From the NCBI RefSeq assembly GCF_030537745.1, contig NZ_JAUNVI010000008.1, forward strand, positions 15,069-79,068: a stretch of 64,000 nucleotides of DNA, in the 5' to 3' direction. The stretch comes from Ornithinimicrobium sp. (GTDB lineage Bacteria; Actinomycetota; Actinomycetes; Actinomycetales; Dermatophilaceae). The notes under the pieces are model-generated. The model was not told where the DNA came from, searched no databases, and was given only the letters and a program-made list of their open reading frames with translations. The position numbers and the translations under genes are program-made. This document shows, one piece after another, positions 17,835-28,500 of this stretch; within the stretch, counting starts at the first letter, position 1, and each line of letters begins with the position of its first letter.

Positions 17835-20136
17835 GCTCCACCCACGGGGTGAGTGCCTCGTCGACGAGGTCGGTGAGGGAGCGGATATAGGTCGCCGACA
17901 GGTGGTTGGTGTCGCGCCAGACGACGACGTCCCCGAGCACCGGGGAGCAGCGCGCTCCGGGGCAGATCGCCTCGGTCAGATCGATCATCGGCAGCCCCGG
18001 CCGCATGGACTCGAGCTCCCCCTGCCCGGTGCCGGCACGTTGCAGTCCCTCCGCCCGGTCGAAGGCGCAGGCGCTCGCCTTGTCCGGGTGCGCCAGCAGG
18101 CACTCGGGCACGTCGAAGTCGGGGCGTGGGACATCCCGGATCAGCACCGGCATGATGCCGGCGGCCCGCAGTCCGTCGACCCGCCGGGCCAGCGCCTCTG
18201 CCATCGTCCCCCCCGACACGCGGTAGGCCGCCGAGGACAACACGACCACGTCCGGTTTGCTGTCGATCAGCTGCTCCCAGGCGCGCGGCTGATAGGCCTG
18301 GCACTGCTGGTAGCCCGCCGGACCGGCGTCACGCGCAAAGGTCAGCTCCTCGGTCGGAGGGCAGGAAGACTTGGTGATCGACAGGACGCGCCACCCACGG
18401 TCGCGGCCGATCTCGTCGAGCGCGGTGATCCACATACCGGCGTGGCTGTCCCCAAAGAGGGCGACCGTCACGTCCCCGTCAGGGTCGCCGGCGCGGCAGA
18501 CGCCGGGCTTGCTCTGAGCCAGCCCGATGAAGCAACCTTCGGGCTCGTTGACGGGACGGTCGTCGGGCACCTGCTCCACGGGTATGGCGAGGGTGCCCAG
18601 CTGGTCGGGTATTGGTGGGTCTGGCCGGGGGCTCGGCGCGGGCGCGGGGAGCATCCCCTGCGCTCCTTCCCCGAGGTCTGACCCCGCTAGCAGCTGATCA
18701 TCGAAGGCGCCCGCGAGGTCCTCGGGGGAGAGCATCCCGGCCCCTACCGGCGCCCGAAACTGATCGACCAGCTCCGGGGTGCGCCAGGCCACCGCGTCGG
18801 TGGTGGCCGACGGTGGCGCGCTGAAGAGCAGCACCATCCCCGCCAACACGCCAGCGAGGGTGCAGTTGATCCCCAGCAGCAAGGTCCTGCGGGTCGCGAC
18901 GCCCGGGCCCAGCGCACGGCTGAGCAGCCGCCCGCGGACCCGGATAGGGTCCTCGACATACCTGAAGGACAGCCATGCCGGCACGATCGAGATGACCACC
19001 GCCAGCAACCCCCAGTGGACGGGCAACGTCTCAGGACCGCCCCGGCCGACGCCCGCCAGCGAGGCCGCCGCCGCCACGAAGGGCCAGTGCCACAGGTAGA
19101 GGCTGTAGCTGATCCGACCGACCCACTGCATCCACCGCGCGCGCAGCAGCAGGTCCGGACCGAAGCGGTTGCTGCGGAAGCCCGCGATCAGCACCAGCGC
19201 CGCCCCGACCGTGGGCAGCAGCGCCACGGTGCCGGGGAAGGCCATGTCAGCGTTGATGACGAACATCGAGGCGACGACCATGCCCAACCCCAACCAGCCC
19301 AGCGCAAACATCAACCAGCGGGGGATGGAGGACCACCGCAGCGCGCCCAACCCCACGACGGCGCCCAGCATGAGCTCATAGATGCGGGTCGGCGTCACGA
19401 AGTAGGCCTGCGCTGCATAGACCTGCGTCCACCACCACGAGATCCCGAGCGAGGCGATCAGCAGGACCAGCGTGAGGACCCAGGAGCCAACCAGGAAGAC
19501 CTTGGCGCGGCCGCTGGCCAGCACCAGGAGCGCGAGGAGCAAGAGCGGCCAGAGCAGGTAGAACTGCTCCTCCACCGCCAGCGACCAGTAGTGCTGCACC
19601 GGACTGGGCGCGCGCGAGACGTCCAGATAGTCGACTGCCCCGCTCGCGAGGCGCCAGTTGACCACATAGGCGGCCGAGGACAGGATGTCTGCGCCGATGT
19701 CGGCCCACCGGGTGCGGGGAAGCACCGCCAACGTCAGCACGGTGCTGCCCAGGAGCGCGGTCAACGACGCGGGCAGCAGCCGCCTCGCCCTGCGGGCGTA
19801 GAACTTCGGCACGTCGATCCGTCCGCGGGCACGACCCTCCTCCAGCAGGAGCACGGTCATGAGGAAGCCGCTGACCACGAAGAAGACATCGACCCCGGCG
19901 AAACCGCCCGGCACCACGCTGACCCCCGCGTGCCAGAGCATCACCGCGATCACCGCGATGGCGCGCATGCCCTCGATGTCGGTGCGGAAGTCTCGACGGA
20001 TCGGTGGCACCTGCAGGGCGTGCCGGGCTGCTCGGAGGGCTCGCAGGCGGGCTCGGGTCAGCGGCGCCTCCGTGTCGGGGCCGGGTGTCTGCTGGTCGAC
20101 GCGGCCGCCGCGGGTGGAGGCGGACAGGGGGCTCAC
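17770..20136 (-). CDS. OafA/YrhL-type membrane acyltransferase fused to SGNH domain
   Basis: 788 aa from GTG 20136, whose GTGA overlaps the stop of the upstream small membrane protein. The N-terminal acyltransferase-3 domain starts with FRTDIEGMRAIAVIAVMLWHAGV and includes GFAGVDVFFVVSGFLMT, KFYARRARRLLPA, the SLAVEEQFYLLWPLLL motif and SYSLYLWHWPF. There are ~10–11 TM segments. After a final TM (LLLGINCTLAGVLAGMVLLF) comes an extracytoplasmic SGNH domain: VALFGDSHAG (Ser nucleophile), LSSAAYR and DTNHLS (Asp–His). Such proteins O-acylate surface glycans or peptidoglycan. A second, related gene lies at 59159–61423. Confidence 0.92.
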   Translation of the reverse strand: MSPLSASTRGGRVDQQTPGPDTEAPLTRARLRALRAARHALQVPPIRRDFRTDIEGMRAIAVIAVMLWHAGVSVVPGGFAGVDVFFVVSGFLMTVLLLEEGRARGRIDVPKFYARRARRLLPASLTALLGSTVLTLAVLPRTRWADIGADILSSAAYVVNWRLASGAVDYLDVSRAPSPVQHYWSLAVEEQFYLLWPLLLLALLVLASGRAKVFLVGSWVLTLVLLIASLGISWWWTQVYAAQAYFVTPTRIYELMLGAVVGLGALRWSSIPRWLMFALGWLGLGMVVASMFVINADMAFPGTVALLPTVGAALVLIAGFRSNRFGPDLLLRARWMQWVGRISYSLYLWHWPFVAAAASLAGVGRGGPETLPVHWGLLAVVISIVPAWLSFRYVEDPIRVRGRLLSRALGPGVATRRTLLLGINCTLAGVLAGMVLLFSAPPSATTDAVAWRTPELVDQFRAPVGAGMLSPEDLAGAFDDQLLAGSDLGEGAQGMLPAPAPSPRPDPPIPDQLGTLAIPVEQVPDDRPVNEPEGCFIGLAQSKPGVCRAGDPDGDVTVALFGDSHAGMWITALDEIGRDRGWRVLSITKSSCPPTEELTFARDAGPAGYQQCQAYQPRAWEQLIDSKPDVVVLSSAAYRVSGGTMAEALARRVDGLRAAGIMPVLIRDVPRPDFDVPECLLAHPDKASACAFDRAEGLQRAGTGQGELESMRPGLPMIDLTEAICPGARCSPVLGDVVVWRDTNHLSATYIRSLTDLVDEALTPWVELSRLPAPAGSTLLEGRRIGEE

Positions 20137-20747
20137 GCGGCGACCTGGGTTGGGGCGCCGGGCTGGGTCGCGAGCTGCTCCCACCTCCGGTGCCGTCGCT
20201 CGGTGAGCAGAGCCACGGTCAGGGACACCGCGGCCGCACCGATCCACCAGCCCGAGAGGCGACCTTCAGCGGCCGTCGGCACGGGGGCGGCCATGGACAG
20301 GTCCAGCTCGCCGGGGAACTGCGAGATCACCAGGGCCGCCGCCGTGTCGGCCGCGAGCGCCGCGAGCCGCGGGTCGTTCGCGCGGGCCGAGACGAGGATG
20401 AGGTGCTCCTGCGGGATCCGGTCCACGGACAGGCGGACCTCTCCCCGCCGTCGCTGGTCCAGCTCCATCTCCTGCTCGACCCGGGGCTCGAGGTCCAGGG
20501 CCGTGAGCGCGACCGCGGCCCGCTGGCCGACGTGGTCGGTCGTGTTGGTGATCGTGGCGGTCGAGGCGTAGGTGTCCGGTCCAGCCAGCACGACCCCGAG
20601 CACCGTGACTAGGGCGACGAGCACCACGGTGACCCAGGGCAGCGACGCCAGCGCAGGCCACCATACGCGTTGAGCGGCCCGGGCGCGCCGGGCGTCCTGG
20701 GAGGACTCTCCAGCTCGGGAGCGTGCGCTCTGCCGATGCCTAGCCAT
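20133..20747 (-). CDS. Two-TM membrane protein resembling a chain-length/Wzz-type domain
   Basis: 204 aa from ATG 20747, which overlaps the end of cca by 8 nt; the longer open frame to 20981 is only a shadow of cca. Architecture: a basic N-terminus, TM1 (LPWVTVVLVALVTVLGVVLAG), an extracellular loop with TYASTATITNTTDHVGQRAAVALT … PQEHLILVSARANDPRLAALAADTAAALV, TM2 (WWIGAAAVSLTVALL), and a short basic tail. The loop with a beta segment followed by ARANDPRLAA…ADTAA is the pattern of Wzz/CapA-type polysaccharide co-polymerase domains. It lacks a kinase domain. The stop overlaps the acyltransferase start, so it probably acts with that enzyme in glycan length control or assembly. The family call is tentative. 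Confidence 0.65.
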   Translation of the reverse strand: MARHRQSARSRAGESSQDARRARAAQRVWWPALASLPWVTVVLVALVTVLGVVLAGPDTYASTATITNTTDHVGQRAAVALTALDLEPRVEQEMELDQRRRGEVRLSVDRIPQEHLILVSARANDPRLAALAADTAAALVISQFPGELDLSMAAPVPTAAEGRLSGWWIGAAAVSLTVALLTERRHRRWEQLATQPGAPTQVAA

Positions 20748-22218
20748 CCCCCGACTCCGGCTGCTCCAGCCACCATCGCAGCAGCTCCTCCCGCGCCGCG
20801 TCCTGCCCGACCTGGCCCTGGTCGAGCCGGTAGGCCAGCAGGTGCTTGTAGGCACGGCCGAGGACCGGCCCCGGAGTGATGCCCAGCGTCTCACCGATCT
20901 GGTTGCCGTCCAGCTCCGGACGGATCGCTTTGAGCTCCTCCTCCGAACGCAGGCGGTCCACCCGCCGCTCGAGATCGTCATAGCTCGCGGCGAGGCGGGC
21001 CGCGCGCCGGCGGTTGCGCGTGGTGCAGTCGGCGCGGGTCAGCTTGTGCAGCCGGCCCAGGAGATCGCCCGCGTCACTGACATAGCGACGCACGGCAGAG
21101 TCCGTCCACTCTCCCGCGCCGTAGCCGTGGAAGCGCAGGTGCAGCTCCACCAGCGCAGAGACCGCCTTCACGGTGTCCTTGTCAAAGCGCAGCGCCTTGA
21201 GCCGGACCCGGGTCATCCGGGCACCGACCAACTCGTGGTGGTGAAAGCTCACGCCCCCACCCGGCTCGAACCGGCGCGTCGCCGGCTTGCCGATGTCATG
21301 CAGCAGGGCGGCGAGGCGCAGCACCAGGTCAGGACCGGGCACCTCGTCCTCGCCGGTCGCTTCCGGAGGGTCCTCCAGGCCGATAGCCTGGTCGAGCACG
21401 GTGAGACTGTGCTCGTAGACGTCTTTGTGGCGGTGGTGCTCGTCGACCTCCAACTGCAGCGCCGGCAGCTCCGGGAGCACCTCCGCAGCCAGCCCGGTCT
21501 CCACCAGGACCTCCAGGCCGGCACGGGGATGCTGCCCCAGGATGAGCTTGACCAACTCGTCACGCACCCGCTCGGCGGAGACGATCTTGATGCGGCTCGC
21601 CATACCTGACATGGCGTGGAGAACGTCGAGGGAGGGAACCAGACCCAGTGACGACGCAAACCGGGCCGCCCGCATCATCCGCAGCGGGTCATCGCTGAAG
21701 GAGATCTGGGGGGTATGCGGTGTCCGCAGGACCTTCTCGGCCAGATCAGCCAGACCTCCGTGGGGGTCGACGAACGTCAGGTCGGGCAGCCGCAGCGCCA
21801 TCGCGTTGACGGTGAAGTCGCGGCGCACCAGGTCTTCGTCCAGGTTGTCCCCGAAGGCCACCACCGGCTTGCGTGACTCGGCGTCGTAGGCGTCCGCCCG
21901 GTAGGTGGTGAACTCCAGCGTGCGATGGCCCCGGCGCGCACCGATCGTCCCGAAGGCGCGACCGATGTCCCAGGTCTTCTCCGCCCATCCGGTCAGGATT
22001 GCCTCGATCTGCTCGGGTGAGGCTGACGTGGTGAAGTCCAGGTCTGGCGAGGTCCGCCCGAGGAAGGCATCGCGGACCGGACCGCCGACCAGCGCCACCT
22101 CCTGCCCGGCAGCTGCAAAGAGATCACCGATCTCGGTGAGCAGCGGGAGGGTCGGCGTGAGGTTGCGCAACGCCCGCACGAGGAGGGCGGCGTCGTCAAG
22201 AGTGCTGGGAGTGGACAT
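20740..22218 (-). CDS. cca: CCA tRNA nucleotidyltransferase
   Basis: 492 aa from ATG 22218. It adds or repairs the 3'-CCA of tRNAs. The class II polymerase-beta-like N-terminal domain has ALVGGPVRDAFLGRTSPDLDFTT, including the GGxVRD motif and DxD, followed by RRDFTVNAMAL and the head-domain DPLRMMRAARFASSLG. The central HD region LLHDIGKPATR suggests the HD-containing actinobacterial type (PcnA, Rv3907c). The tRNA-Ala near 53.7 kb lacks an encoded CCA and would need this enzyme. A TACCCT hexamer lies 8 nt before the ATG and no Shine–Dalgarno is visible. It is divergent from the Nudix gene, as in mycobacteria. Confidence 0.96.
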   Translation of the reverse strand: MSTPSTLDDAALLVRALRNLTPTLPLLTEIGDLFAAAGQEVALVGGPVRDAFLGRTSPDLDFTTSASPEQIEAILTGWAEKTWDIGRAFGTIGARRGHRTLEFTTYRADAYDAESRKPVVAFGDNLDEDLVRRDFTVNAMALRLPDLTFVDPHGGLADLAEKVLRTPHTPQISFSDDPLRMMRAARFASSLGLVPSLDVLHAMSGMASRIKIVSAERVRDELVKLILGQHPRAGLEVLVETGLAAEVLPELPALQLEVDEHHRHKDVYEHSLTVLDQAIGLEDPPEATGEDEVPGPDLVLRLAALLHDIGKPATRRFEPGGGVSFHHHELVGARMTRVRLKALRFDKDTVKAVSALVELHLRFHGYGAGEWTDSAVRRYVSDAGDLLGRLHKLTRADCTTRNRRRAARLAASYDDLERRVDRLRSEEELKAIRPELDGNQIGETLGITPGPVLGRAYKHLLAYRLDQGQVGQDAAREELLRWWLEQPESGDG

Positions 22219-22296
22219 TGGGATCCAGGGTAGGCGACCTTCGACCCGGGCAGCGTAACCATGGGCAGGTCTAGGCACACTGGTTACAGTGGGGCG

Positions 22297-22779
22297 ATGA
22301 CCACCTCATCACGGCCTGAAGCGTCCGCGCGGCGCCTGCCGTCGGTGAGCGAGACTTCTGCCGGGGGCGTGGTCATCGACGTCCACGAGGGCCGTGCCCG
22401 GATCGCGATCATCGCCCGCCGCAACCGCTCTGGGAGAGTCGAGTGGTGCCTGCCCAAGGGCCATGTGGAGGCTGGCGAGACCCTCATCCAGACGGCCGAG
22501 CGTGAGGTCGCGGAGGAAACCGGCATCGAGGGACGCGTCCTCGTCACCCTGGGCACGATCGAGTACTGGTTCACCACTCCGTCGCACCGGATCCACAAGA
22601 TGGTCCACCACTACCTCTTGGAGGCGACCGGTGGCACGCTCACGATCGACAACGATCCGGACCAGGAGGCCATCGACGCGATCTGGGTGCCGCTTGACGA
22701 GGTGCACCGCAAGCTCACCTTCCCCAACGAACGCCGGATCGCGCGCGAGGCGTGGACCCGCCTGACGCGCAGCGCCTGA
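22297..22779 (+). CDS. Nudix hydrolase (MutT4-like)
   Basis: 160 aa from ATG 22297. The Nudix box GHVEAGETLIQTAEREVAEETGI fits G-x5-E-x7-REUxEExGU exactly, so a nucleoside-diphosphate-X hydrolase is expected. Upstream residues VEWCLPKGH and downstream TPSHRIHKMVHHYLLEATGG are typical of the actinobacterial orthologue placed between cca and the DUF6049 gene (Rv3908, mutT4). The physiological substrate is uncertain; sanitation of oxidised nucleotides is the usual suggestion. A TACAGT hexamer ends 6 nt before the ATG with no Shine–Dalgarno, and the small palindrome CACTGGTTACAGTG overlaps it (22278–22291). Confidence 0.94.
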   Translation: MTTSSRPEASARRLPSVSETSAGGVVIDVHEGRARIAIIARRNRSGRVEWCLPKGHVEAGETLIQTAEREVAEETGIEGRVLVTLGTIEYWFTTPSHRIHKMVHHYLLEATGGTLTIDNDPDQEAIDAIWVPLDEVHRKLTFPNERRIAREAWTRLTRSA

Positions 22780-22785
22780 CGACCG

Positions 22786-25527
22786 GTGACCAGCTCTGCC
22801 CGCCGACGCGCGTGGGCGCTCCGATCCAGGACCGCTATCGGGGCCGTCGCGGCATTCCTCCTGACATTCGAGCCGATGGCCGTCGGCTCGTCTGCGCTGG
22901 CAGCCGGCTCGTCGAGCCCGTTGACCGGGCCGCATCGCCCTCTGGGTGAGAGCGTCATCCCCAGCCACCTCGCCAACGACGGGCAGCTGCAGATCCTGCT
23001 CGACGACGTCGAGCCAACGGTGCCGCGGCGCGGTGATCCGGTGGTGCTCCGAGGTCACATCGTCAACGGCTCGACGACGTCCCGCCGGGTCAATACTCTC
23101 GTCGTGGACGCTTCCTGGACCACCCTGCGCGATCGCCGGGCCATCGACCGTTGGGTCGGTGACCCCGAGTCGCCGGGCCGGGAGGCAACCTGGCGCCTGG
23201 GCCAGGACACGGTCGGGCCGGTCGTCGCCGCGGGTGCGCAGATCCCGTTCACAGTCACCCTCGAGGCAGAGGTGCTGGCCGGGTTGCCCGCCGACCCAGG
23301 GGTCCTGGCGCTGGAGCTAGAGACCTTCGACGCCCCGCCGGCCGAGGTCGCAACGGTGGCGGACAGCTCTGCAAGCCAGCAGGTGGAACAGGACGTTGGC
23401 TCGACCATGCTGCGCACGGTCCTGGTTGTCACTGGCACCGAACTGGTCGACCAACCCCTGGGTATGTCGTGGCTGGTCCCCCTGACCGTGCCTGCCGACC
23501 CCGACCTCAGCGACCCGGTGGAGAAGGTGCGAAACCGTGCCTGGGTGGAGGCGACCGGACCCGGCTCCCCCGCCCGCACGTGGCTGGAGAGGATGGATGT
23601 CCCCGGGATCACCTGGATGGTCGACCCTGCCCTCCTGGTGGCTCGCCATCCCCAGAGCGCTCTCGTGGTGAGCCCACCGGAGCCATCGCAGGCACCCGAC
23701 TCGCAACCCACGCCCGAACCGACCACGGACCTCACCCAGGAGCCGGCACCACCCACCGCCACAACGACCGCAGCGCCTGGCGTCTCCGGCACTGGCGCAC
23801 CGGCCCCGACCGGGCAGGATGGCGCGGAGGCGTCGACCGGTGCCGACGGGAGCGGCGGTGCCAACAGTGACGACACTGCCACCAGTGACGACAGTGCCGC
23901 GGTGACGAGCGGGGAGCCGGGGACGCCATCGGCACCGAGCACCACCGGGGAGGACTCCCCGCCTCCAGCCCCAGACATCCCGACCAAGAGATCGGTGGAG
24001 GACGTGTTGGTCACGCTGCGCGGCCTGCTCGCTGCGCATCCGGACGACAACCTGTGGTGGCTGCCTACCGACGACCCGGACCTGGCGGCCATGGTCGGCC
24101 TGGAGCGCGACAGCACTGTCTCCGAGCGCACGCGCGCCACCATGGCAGCCCTGCTTGAGCGCTCGCCGCAGGGATCAGTGCAGGTCGAGAGGCTGCTGCG
24201 GCGCGGTCGCACCGACATCGCCTGGCCACTGCTGCCGACCGCCACCCCGACCGACCTTCGCCTCCTGCAGACTCTCTGGTCGGCTGCGAGCACTACGAGC
24301 CCTACGAGCACTGCAAGCCCTCCTAGCGCTGCGACGCCAAGCAGGACGTCCGACCAGGACTCGGCCGCGAGCGCTATGACGACGAGGGTGACGTCCAGCC
24401 AGGACGAGGAGGGATTGCGTGCGGTGGTGCTGCCGCGGGAGTCGGTGACAGGCTCCACCGACGCCCCGACCACGCGGGCCGGAGTCCCCCTGCAGAATCC
24501 TGACGACCTGATCGCCCTCGCCGCGGACTCCCGGGCCTCGGCGCTGCTGACCGGCTCCCGGCAGATCGCCGCGGACACCGGCGCGGGCGCCACCGTGCAA
24601 CGGATGCTGGGCGACAGTCTCGCGGCCTGGCTGGAAGACCCCCAGGCCGAACGCTCCCTGCTGGTGGCGGCGGAGCGCGGCACGCTCGCCCCTGCCGCGG
24701 TGCTCGAAGAACTGACGGACGGCATCGCCTCGGCGCCCTGGGTGCAGCCGCGTTCGGCGGGCTCGATCCTGGCGGGCGCGGCCACCACTGCGCCGGCAGA
24801 GTTGACCCAGGTCGGTCCCGACCCGAGCGCCCTGCGCGACCTCACGACCTACCTCCAGACCCCTGACAGCCCGCTCGACCCACGCTCGGCTGCAAGCCTG
24901 ACGCGTCTGGAGCAAGAGCTGGAAGGTCTCGTGCAGGTCCTGGCCGATGATGACGCCGTCCGTTCCTGGCAACCTGTCCTGGCCGGGATGTGGTCAACGC
25001 GCTGGCGGGCCTCGACCGACGACTGGTCCAGGATCTGGCGTCACATCCGGGATGACAGCTTGGCCTCCCGCGCCGCCCTGCACGTCAACCCGAGCACCGT
25101 CAACTTTCTGTCCGACCAAGGCCTGATGCGGGTCACCATCGTCAACGATCTGCCGGTCGCAGTCGAGGACGTCGAGGTGGAGCTGCTTTCCGGATCGAGC
25201 ATCCTGCAGATCGTGGATCAGCCAGAGCCCGTCTCGATCGGTGCCGGCAGCAGGGCCACGGTCTCCTTCACCGCGCGCGCCGTCACCCGGGGACAGACCA
25301 CCGTGACGGCCCGGCTCACCGCGCCCAACGGCACCACGCTCGGCGACAGCACGGCCGTCGAGGTCCGCGTGCAACCGACCGGGGTGTGGATCTACTGGGT
25401 GCTCGGCAGCATCGCCGGTATCGTCCTGGTCCTGGGTCTGGTGCGCACGCTTCGATCGACGCCCCGCCGGGTCGTCGCAGCCGCCAGCACCCCGCCCGAG
25501 GCGAAGCACCAGGAGAAACATCCATGA
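22786..25527 (+). CDS. DUF6049-type secreted, membrane-anchored protein (Rv3909-like)
   Basis: 913 aa from GTG 22786, 6 nt after the Nudix stop. The N-terminus is basic (SSARRRAWALRSR) followed by a hydrophobic signal/anchor (IGAVAAFLLTFEPMAVGSSALA). A large extracytoplasmic region follows. It contains an early beta domain (LQILLDDVEPTVPRRGDPVVLRGHI), a low-complexity Thr/Ser/Pro/Ala linker (~residues 295–400), a second low-complexity stretch near 500–530, and a late beta-sandwich (VNFLSDQGLMRVTIVNDLPVAVEDVEVEL). A single TM (~866–886, IYWVLGSIAGIVLVLGLV) and a short basic cytosolic tail end the protein. It always precedes murJ in actinobacteria, and here the stop overlaps the murJ ATG (ATGA). 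A role in cell-wall assembly with MurJ is likely; the molecular function is unknown. Confidence 0.85.
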   Translation: MTSSARRRAWALRSRTAIGAVAAFLLTFEPMAVGSSALAAGSSSPLTGPHRPLGESVIPSHLANDGQLQILLDDVEPTVPRRGDPVVLRGHIVNGSTTSRRVNTLVVDASWTTLRDRRAIDRWVGDPESPGREATWRLGQDTVGPVVAAGAQIPFTVTLEAEVLAGLPADPGVLALELETFDAPPAEVATVADSSASQQVEQDVGSTMLRTVLVVTGTELVDQPLGMSWLVPLTVPADPDLSDPVEKVRNRAWVEATGPGSPARTWLERMDVPGITWMVDPALLVARHPQSALVVSPPEPSQAPDSQPTPEPTTDLTQEPAPPTATTTAAPGVSGTGAPAPTGQDGAEASTGADGSGGANSDDTATSDDSAAVTSGEPGTPSAPSTTGEDSPPPAPDIPTKRSVEDVLVTLRGLLAAHPDDNLWWLPTDDPDLAAMVGLERDSTVSERTRATMAALLERSPQGSVQVERLLRRGRTDIAWPLLPTATPTDLRLLQTLWSAASTTSPTSTASPPSAATPSRTSDQDSAASAMTTRVTSSQDEEGLRAVVLPRESVTGSTDAPTTRAGVPLQNPDDLIALAADSRASALLTGSRQIAADTGAGATVQRMLGDSLAAWLEDPQAERSLLVAAERGTLAPAAVLEELTDGIASAPWVQPRSAGSILAGAATTAPAELTQVGPDPSALRDLTTYLQTPDSPLDPRSAASLTRLEQELEGLVQVLADDDAVRSWQPVLAGMWSTRWRASTDDWSRIWRHIRDDSLASRAALHVNPSTVNFLSDQGLMRVTIVNDLPVAVEDVEVELLSGSSILQIVDQPEPVSIGAGSRATVSFTARAVTRGQTTVTARLTAPNGTTLGDSTAVEVRVQPTGVWIYWVLGSIAGIVLVLGLVRTLRSTPRRVVAAASTPPEAKHQEKHP

Positions 25528-28500
25528 GCGGCAACCCGTCCTCGACGAGCTCCCTGGCCCGCTCCAGCGTGGTGATGGCCGGTGGCACCCTGGTCTCCCG
25601 GGTGCTCGGCGTGGTCCGGATGGCGCTGCTGGCCTACGCCATCGGCAACCTGACGCCGGCCGCCAACGTCTGGCAGACCGCCAACACCATCCCCAACACG
25701 ATCTATCTGCTGCTGGCCGCAGGCGTCCTCAACGTGCTCCTCTTGCCGCAGCTGACGCGGGCGCTCACGCGCGGCAAGGAGGGGCAGGACTACAGCGACC
25801 GGCTCCTCACCCTGTCGGTGGTGATCCTCGGAGTCGGCACCGTGCTCTTCGTGCTGGCTGCGCCGTTGGCCACCAAGGTCACGATGCTGACCTTCCCGTG
25901 GGGCGATCCCATGCTCGACCTGGCGATCCTCTTCGCCTACCTGTGCATCCCGCAGATGCTCTTCTACGGACTGCACACCCTGCTCGGACAGATCCTGGCC
26001 GTCTATCACCGGTTCGCCGCCTTCGCCTGGTCCCCCGCGCTGGCCAACGTCATCGCCATCGCCGGCATCCTCGTTTTCATGCGGCGCTATCCCGACGCGG
26101 CCCTGCTCCCTTTGCAGGAGTGGACGAGCGGGATGATCTGGTTGCTCGCGGGGTCCGCGACGCTGAGCATCGTCGTCCAGGCGCTCGTGCTCTTCCCCGC
26201 GGTCCGAGCCACCGGTTTTCAGTGGCGCTTCCGTTGGGGTTTCCGCGGGGTCGGGCTGGGCACCGCCTCCGTGATGGCCGGTTGGGCCCTGGCCGACGTC
26301 GCGCTCTCCCAGACGGGCGTGATCACCGCGACCAACCTGCTCAACTGGGCCGTCAAGATCGTCCCCGACGCGCCGGGCAAGGCCGCCTACGACTACGCCT
26401 TCTCCATCTTCGTCCTGCCGCACTCGCTCATCGCGCTCTCCCTGCTCACCACCATCTACCCGGTGTTGACCAAGGCGGCCGCGGTCGGTGACCGCCGCGG
26501 CATGGCGGTCCACGTCGCACGCGGGCTCCGGCTGCTCGGGACGGCCATGGTGCCGCTAGCCATCGGCATGCTGGTGCTGGCCCCACTGCTGGCCCGCGTC
26601 ATCTATCCCGGCAACAGTCCCGAGTCGCACCGCGCGATCAGCACCATTCTCATCGCGCTGGTCCTCGGCCTCGTGCCCTATGGCGTCTATCTGTTCTGCG
26701 CCAGAGTCTTCTACTCCTTCGAGGACGCGCGCACCCCTTTCCTGTTCCAGGTGGCCATCACCACTGTGCTGCTGACGGTCTGCTTCCTCGCCTTCCTGCA
26801 AGCCCCCATCCACGTCGCCGTCTTCATCGCGTTTGGTCAGGCTCTGGGCCAGGTCACCGCCGCGGTGCTGGGGTTGCGTGCCGTCCGTCGCCGGCTCCCC
26901 TGGATCGGCCTGCGGGCCGTCGGGATGAGCTATCTGCGTGCCGCCGCCGCTGCCGCGCTGGCGTTGGTCCCGATGTGGTTGCTGATCCGCCTGCTGGACC
27001 GCCCCGGATTCGCGGGAGCAGCGATCACCCTCGCGGTCTCGGGGGCGGTGTTTCTCCTCGTGTATGCCGTGCTCGCGCACCTCTTCGGAGTCCGCGAGGT
27101 CGCCGAGGTGACCAGCCCGCTCCTACGCCGCATTCCGGGGCTCAAGCGGTGGGCGCCGGCTCCCCCGCCCCCAACCTCTGCCTCTGCCCCTGCCCCTGCC
27201 CAAGACTTACCTGCCGGCACGGCCACGCACCCCGACGACACGAGCCGACCGGGCGTGGGCACCATCGGCCATCAGTTGACCAGCGAGTCTGTGACCGAGA
27301 CGGTGCCTGTCCTTGACACACTAGGGTGGGACGGCCCCCCGACCGGGGTGGCTGGGAAGGACGGCGAGATGGACCGGCTCGAGGTGGGCACCCGGCTGGG
27401 CGACCGCTACATCCTCGACGAGCTGCTGGCCCGGCGCGAGGGTGGCACGCTCGACTATTGGTCGGCGCACGACATCACGCTGGGGCGGCTGGTGGCCGTG
27501 ACCGCCCTGCCCGCGGGAGCGGAGCACACCGAGTCCGCGCACGCCGTGCTCGACGCCGCGAGACAGGTCGCCTCTGTTGACGACCCCCGGCTGGTCCGCG
27601 TCCTGGACGTCGGCGAGGAGGACGGGCTCGCGTGGATCATCGAGGAGGGTCTGAGCGAGGCTGAGTCTCTCGCCTCCCTCGTCGCCACCGGGCCGCTCCC
27701 AGCTGAAGAGGCCCGGCGCATCGTGGGTGAGAGTGCCGCAGGCCTGGAGTCCGCCCGCCGTAGAGGCTTGCACCACCTCTACCTCAACCCACACTCGGTC
27801 CTGCGCACCAGCGACGGCACCGTCAAGGTCTCTGGGGTCGGGATGTCGGCGGCCCTGGAGGGCGTCGACGATGTGACGCCAGTGGAGGCGTCCCTCATCG
27901 ACGCCGCCGACCTGGTTTCCCTCCTGTATGTCGCGCTCACCGGCCAGTGGCCTGCAGAAGAGCTCGTGGGGGTTCGAAGCGCCCGTAGGCTCGAGGACGG
28001 CTCCTTCCCCGCCCCGTCGGAGCTGGTCGGTGGCGTGCCCGGCGACCTTGACGCGCTCTGCCGCCTGGTCCACGGCTCGGACGCCGACCTGGCCAAGGCA
28101 CCCGGCACGCCAGGTGAGCTCGCCCGGCAGCTCTCGCCCTGGGCATCGGAGATGGTGCGGGACCAGCGCCCCGCTGCGTTGACGCCGCCTCCACCAGAGC
28201 ACGGGCTGGACGATGCGACCAAGGGGGCGATGGCCGCAGTGGCAGGCGCCAGCGCCGCCGCCACGGCCGCGCACCCCACCAGGACCGATGACGACGCGAC
28301 GTCGCTGGTGCCTAAGCCGTTCTACCGGTCCGCAGCAGCGGGGGGTGCGCCCTTCAACCCGGCAGACCGGAGCCGCGGCGGACCCGACCGTCAGTCCGAT
28401 GGCGAGGCTGGCGATGCCCGTCCGCAAGCCGACCGGGAGGGCACCGGTGACGTGGACCGGCTGCTCGGGGGCCGCGATGACACCGACGCCCCGCTGGCTG

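Noticed and set aside
20133..20981. 282-aa form of the small Wzz-like protein
   Set aside because: The first 78 codons lie in the cca gene in another frame and are Arg/Ser-rich noise; ATG 20747 gives the normal coupled start.
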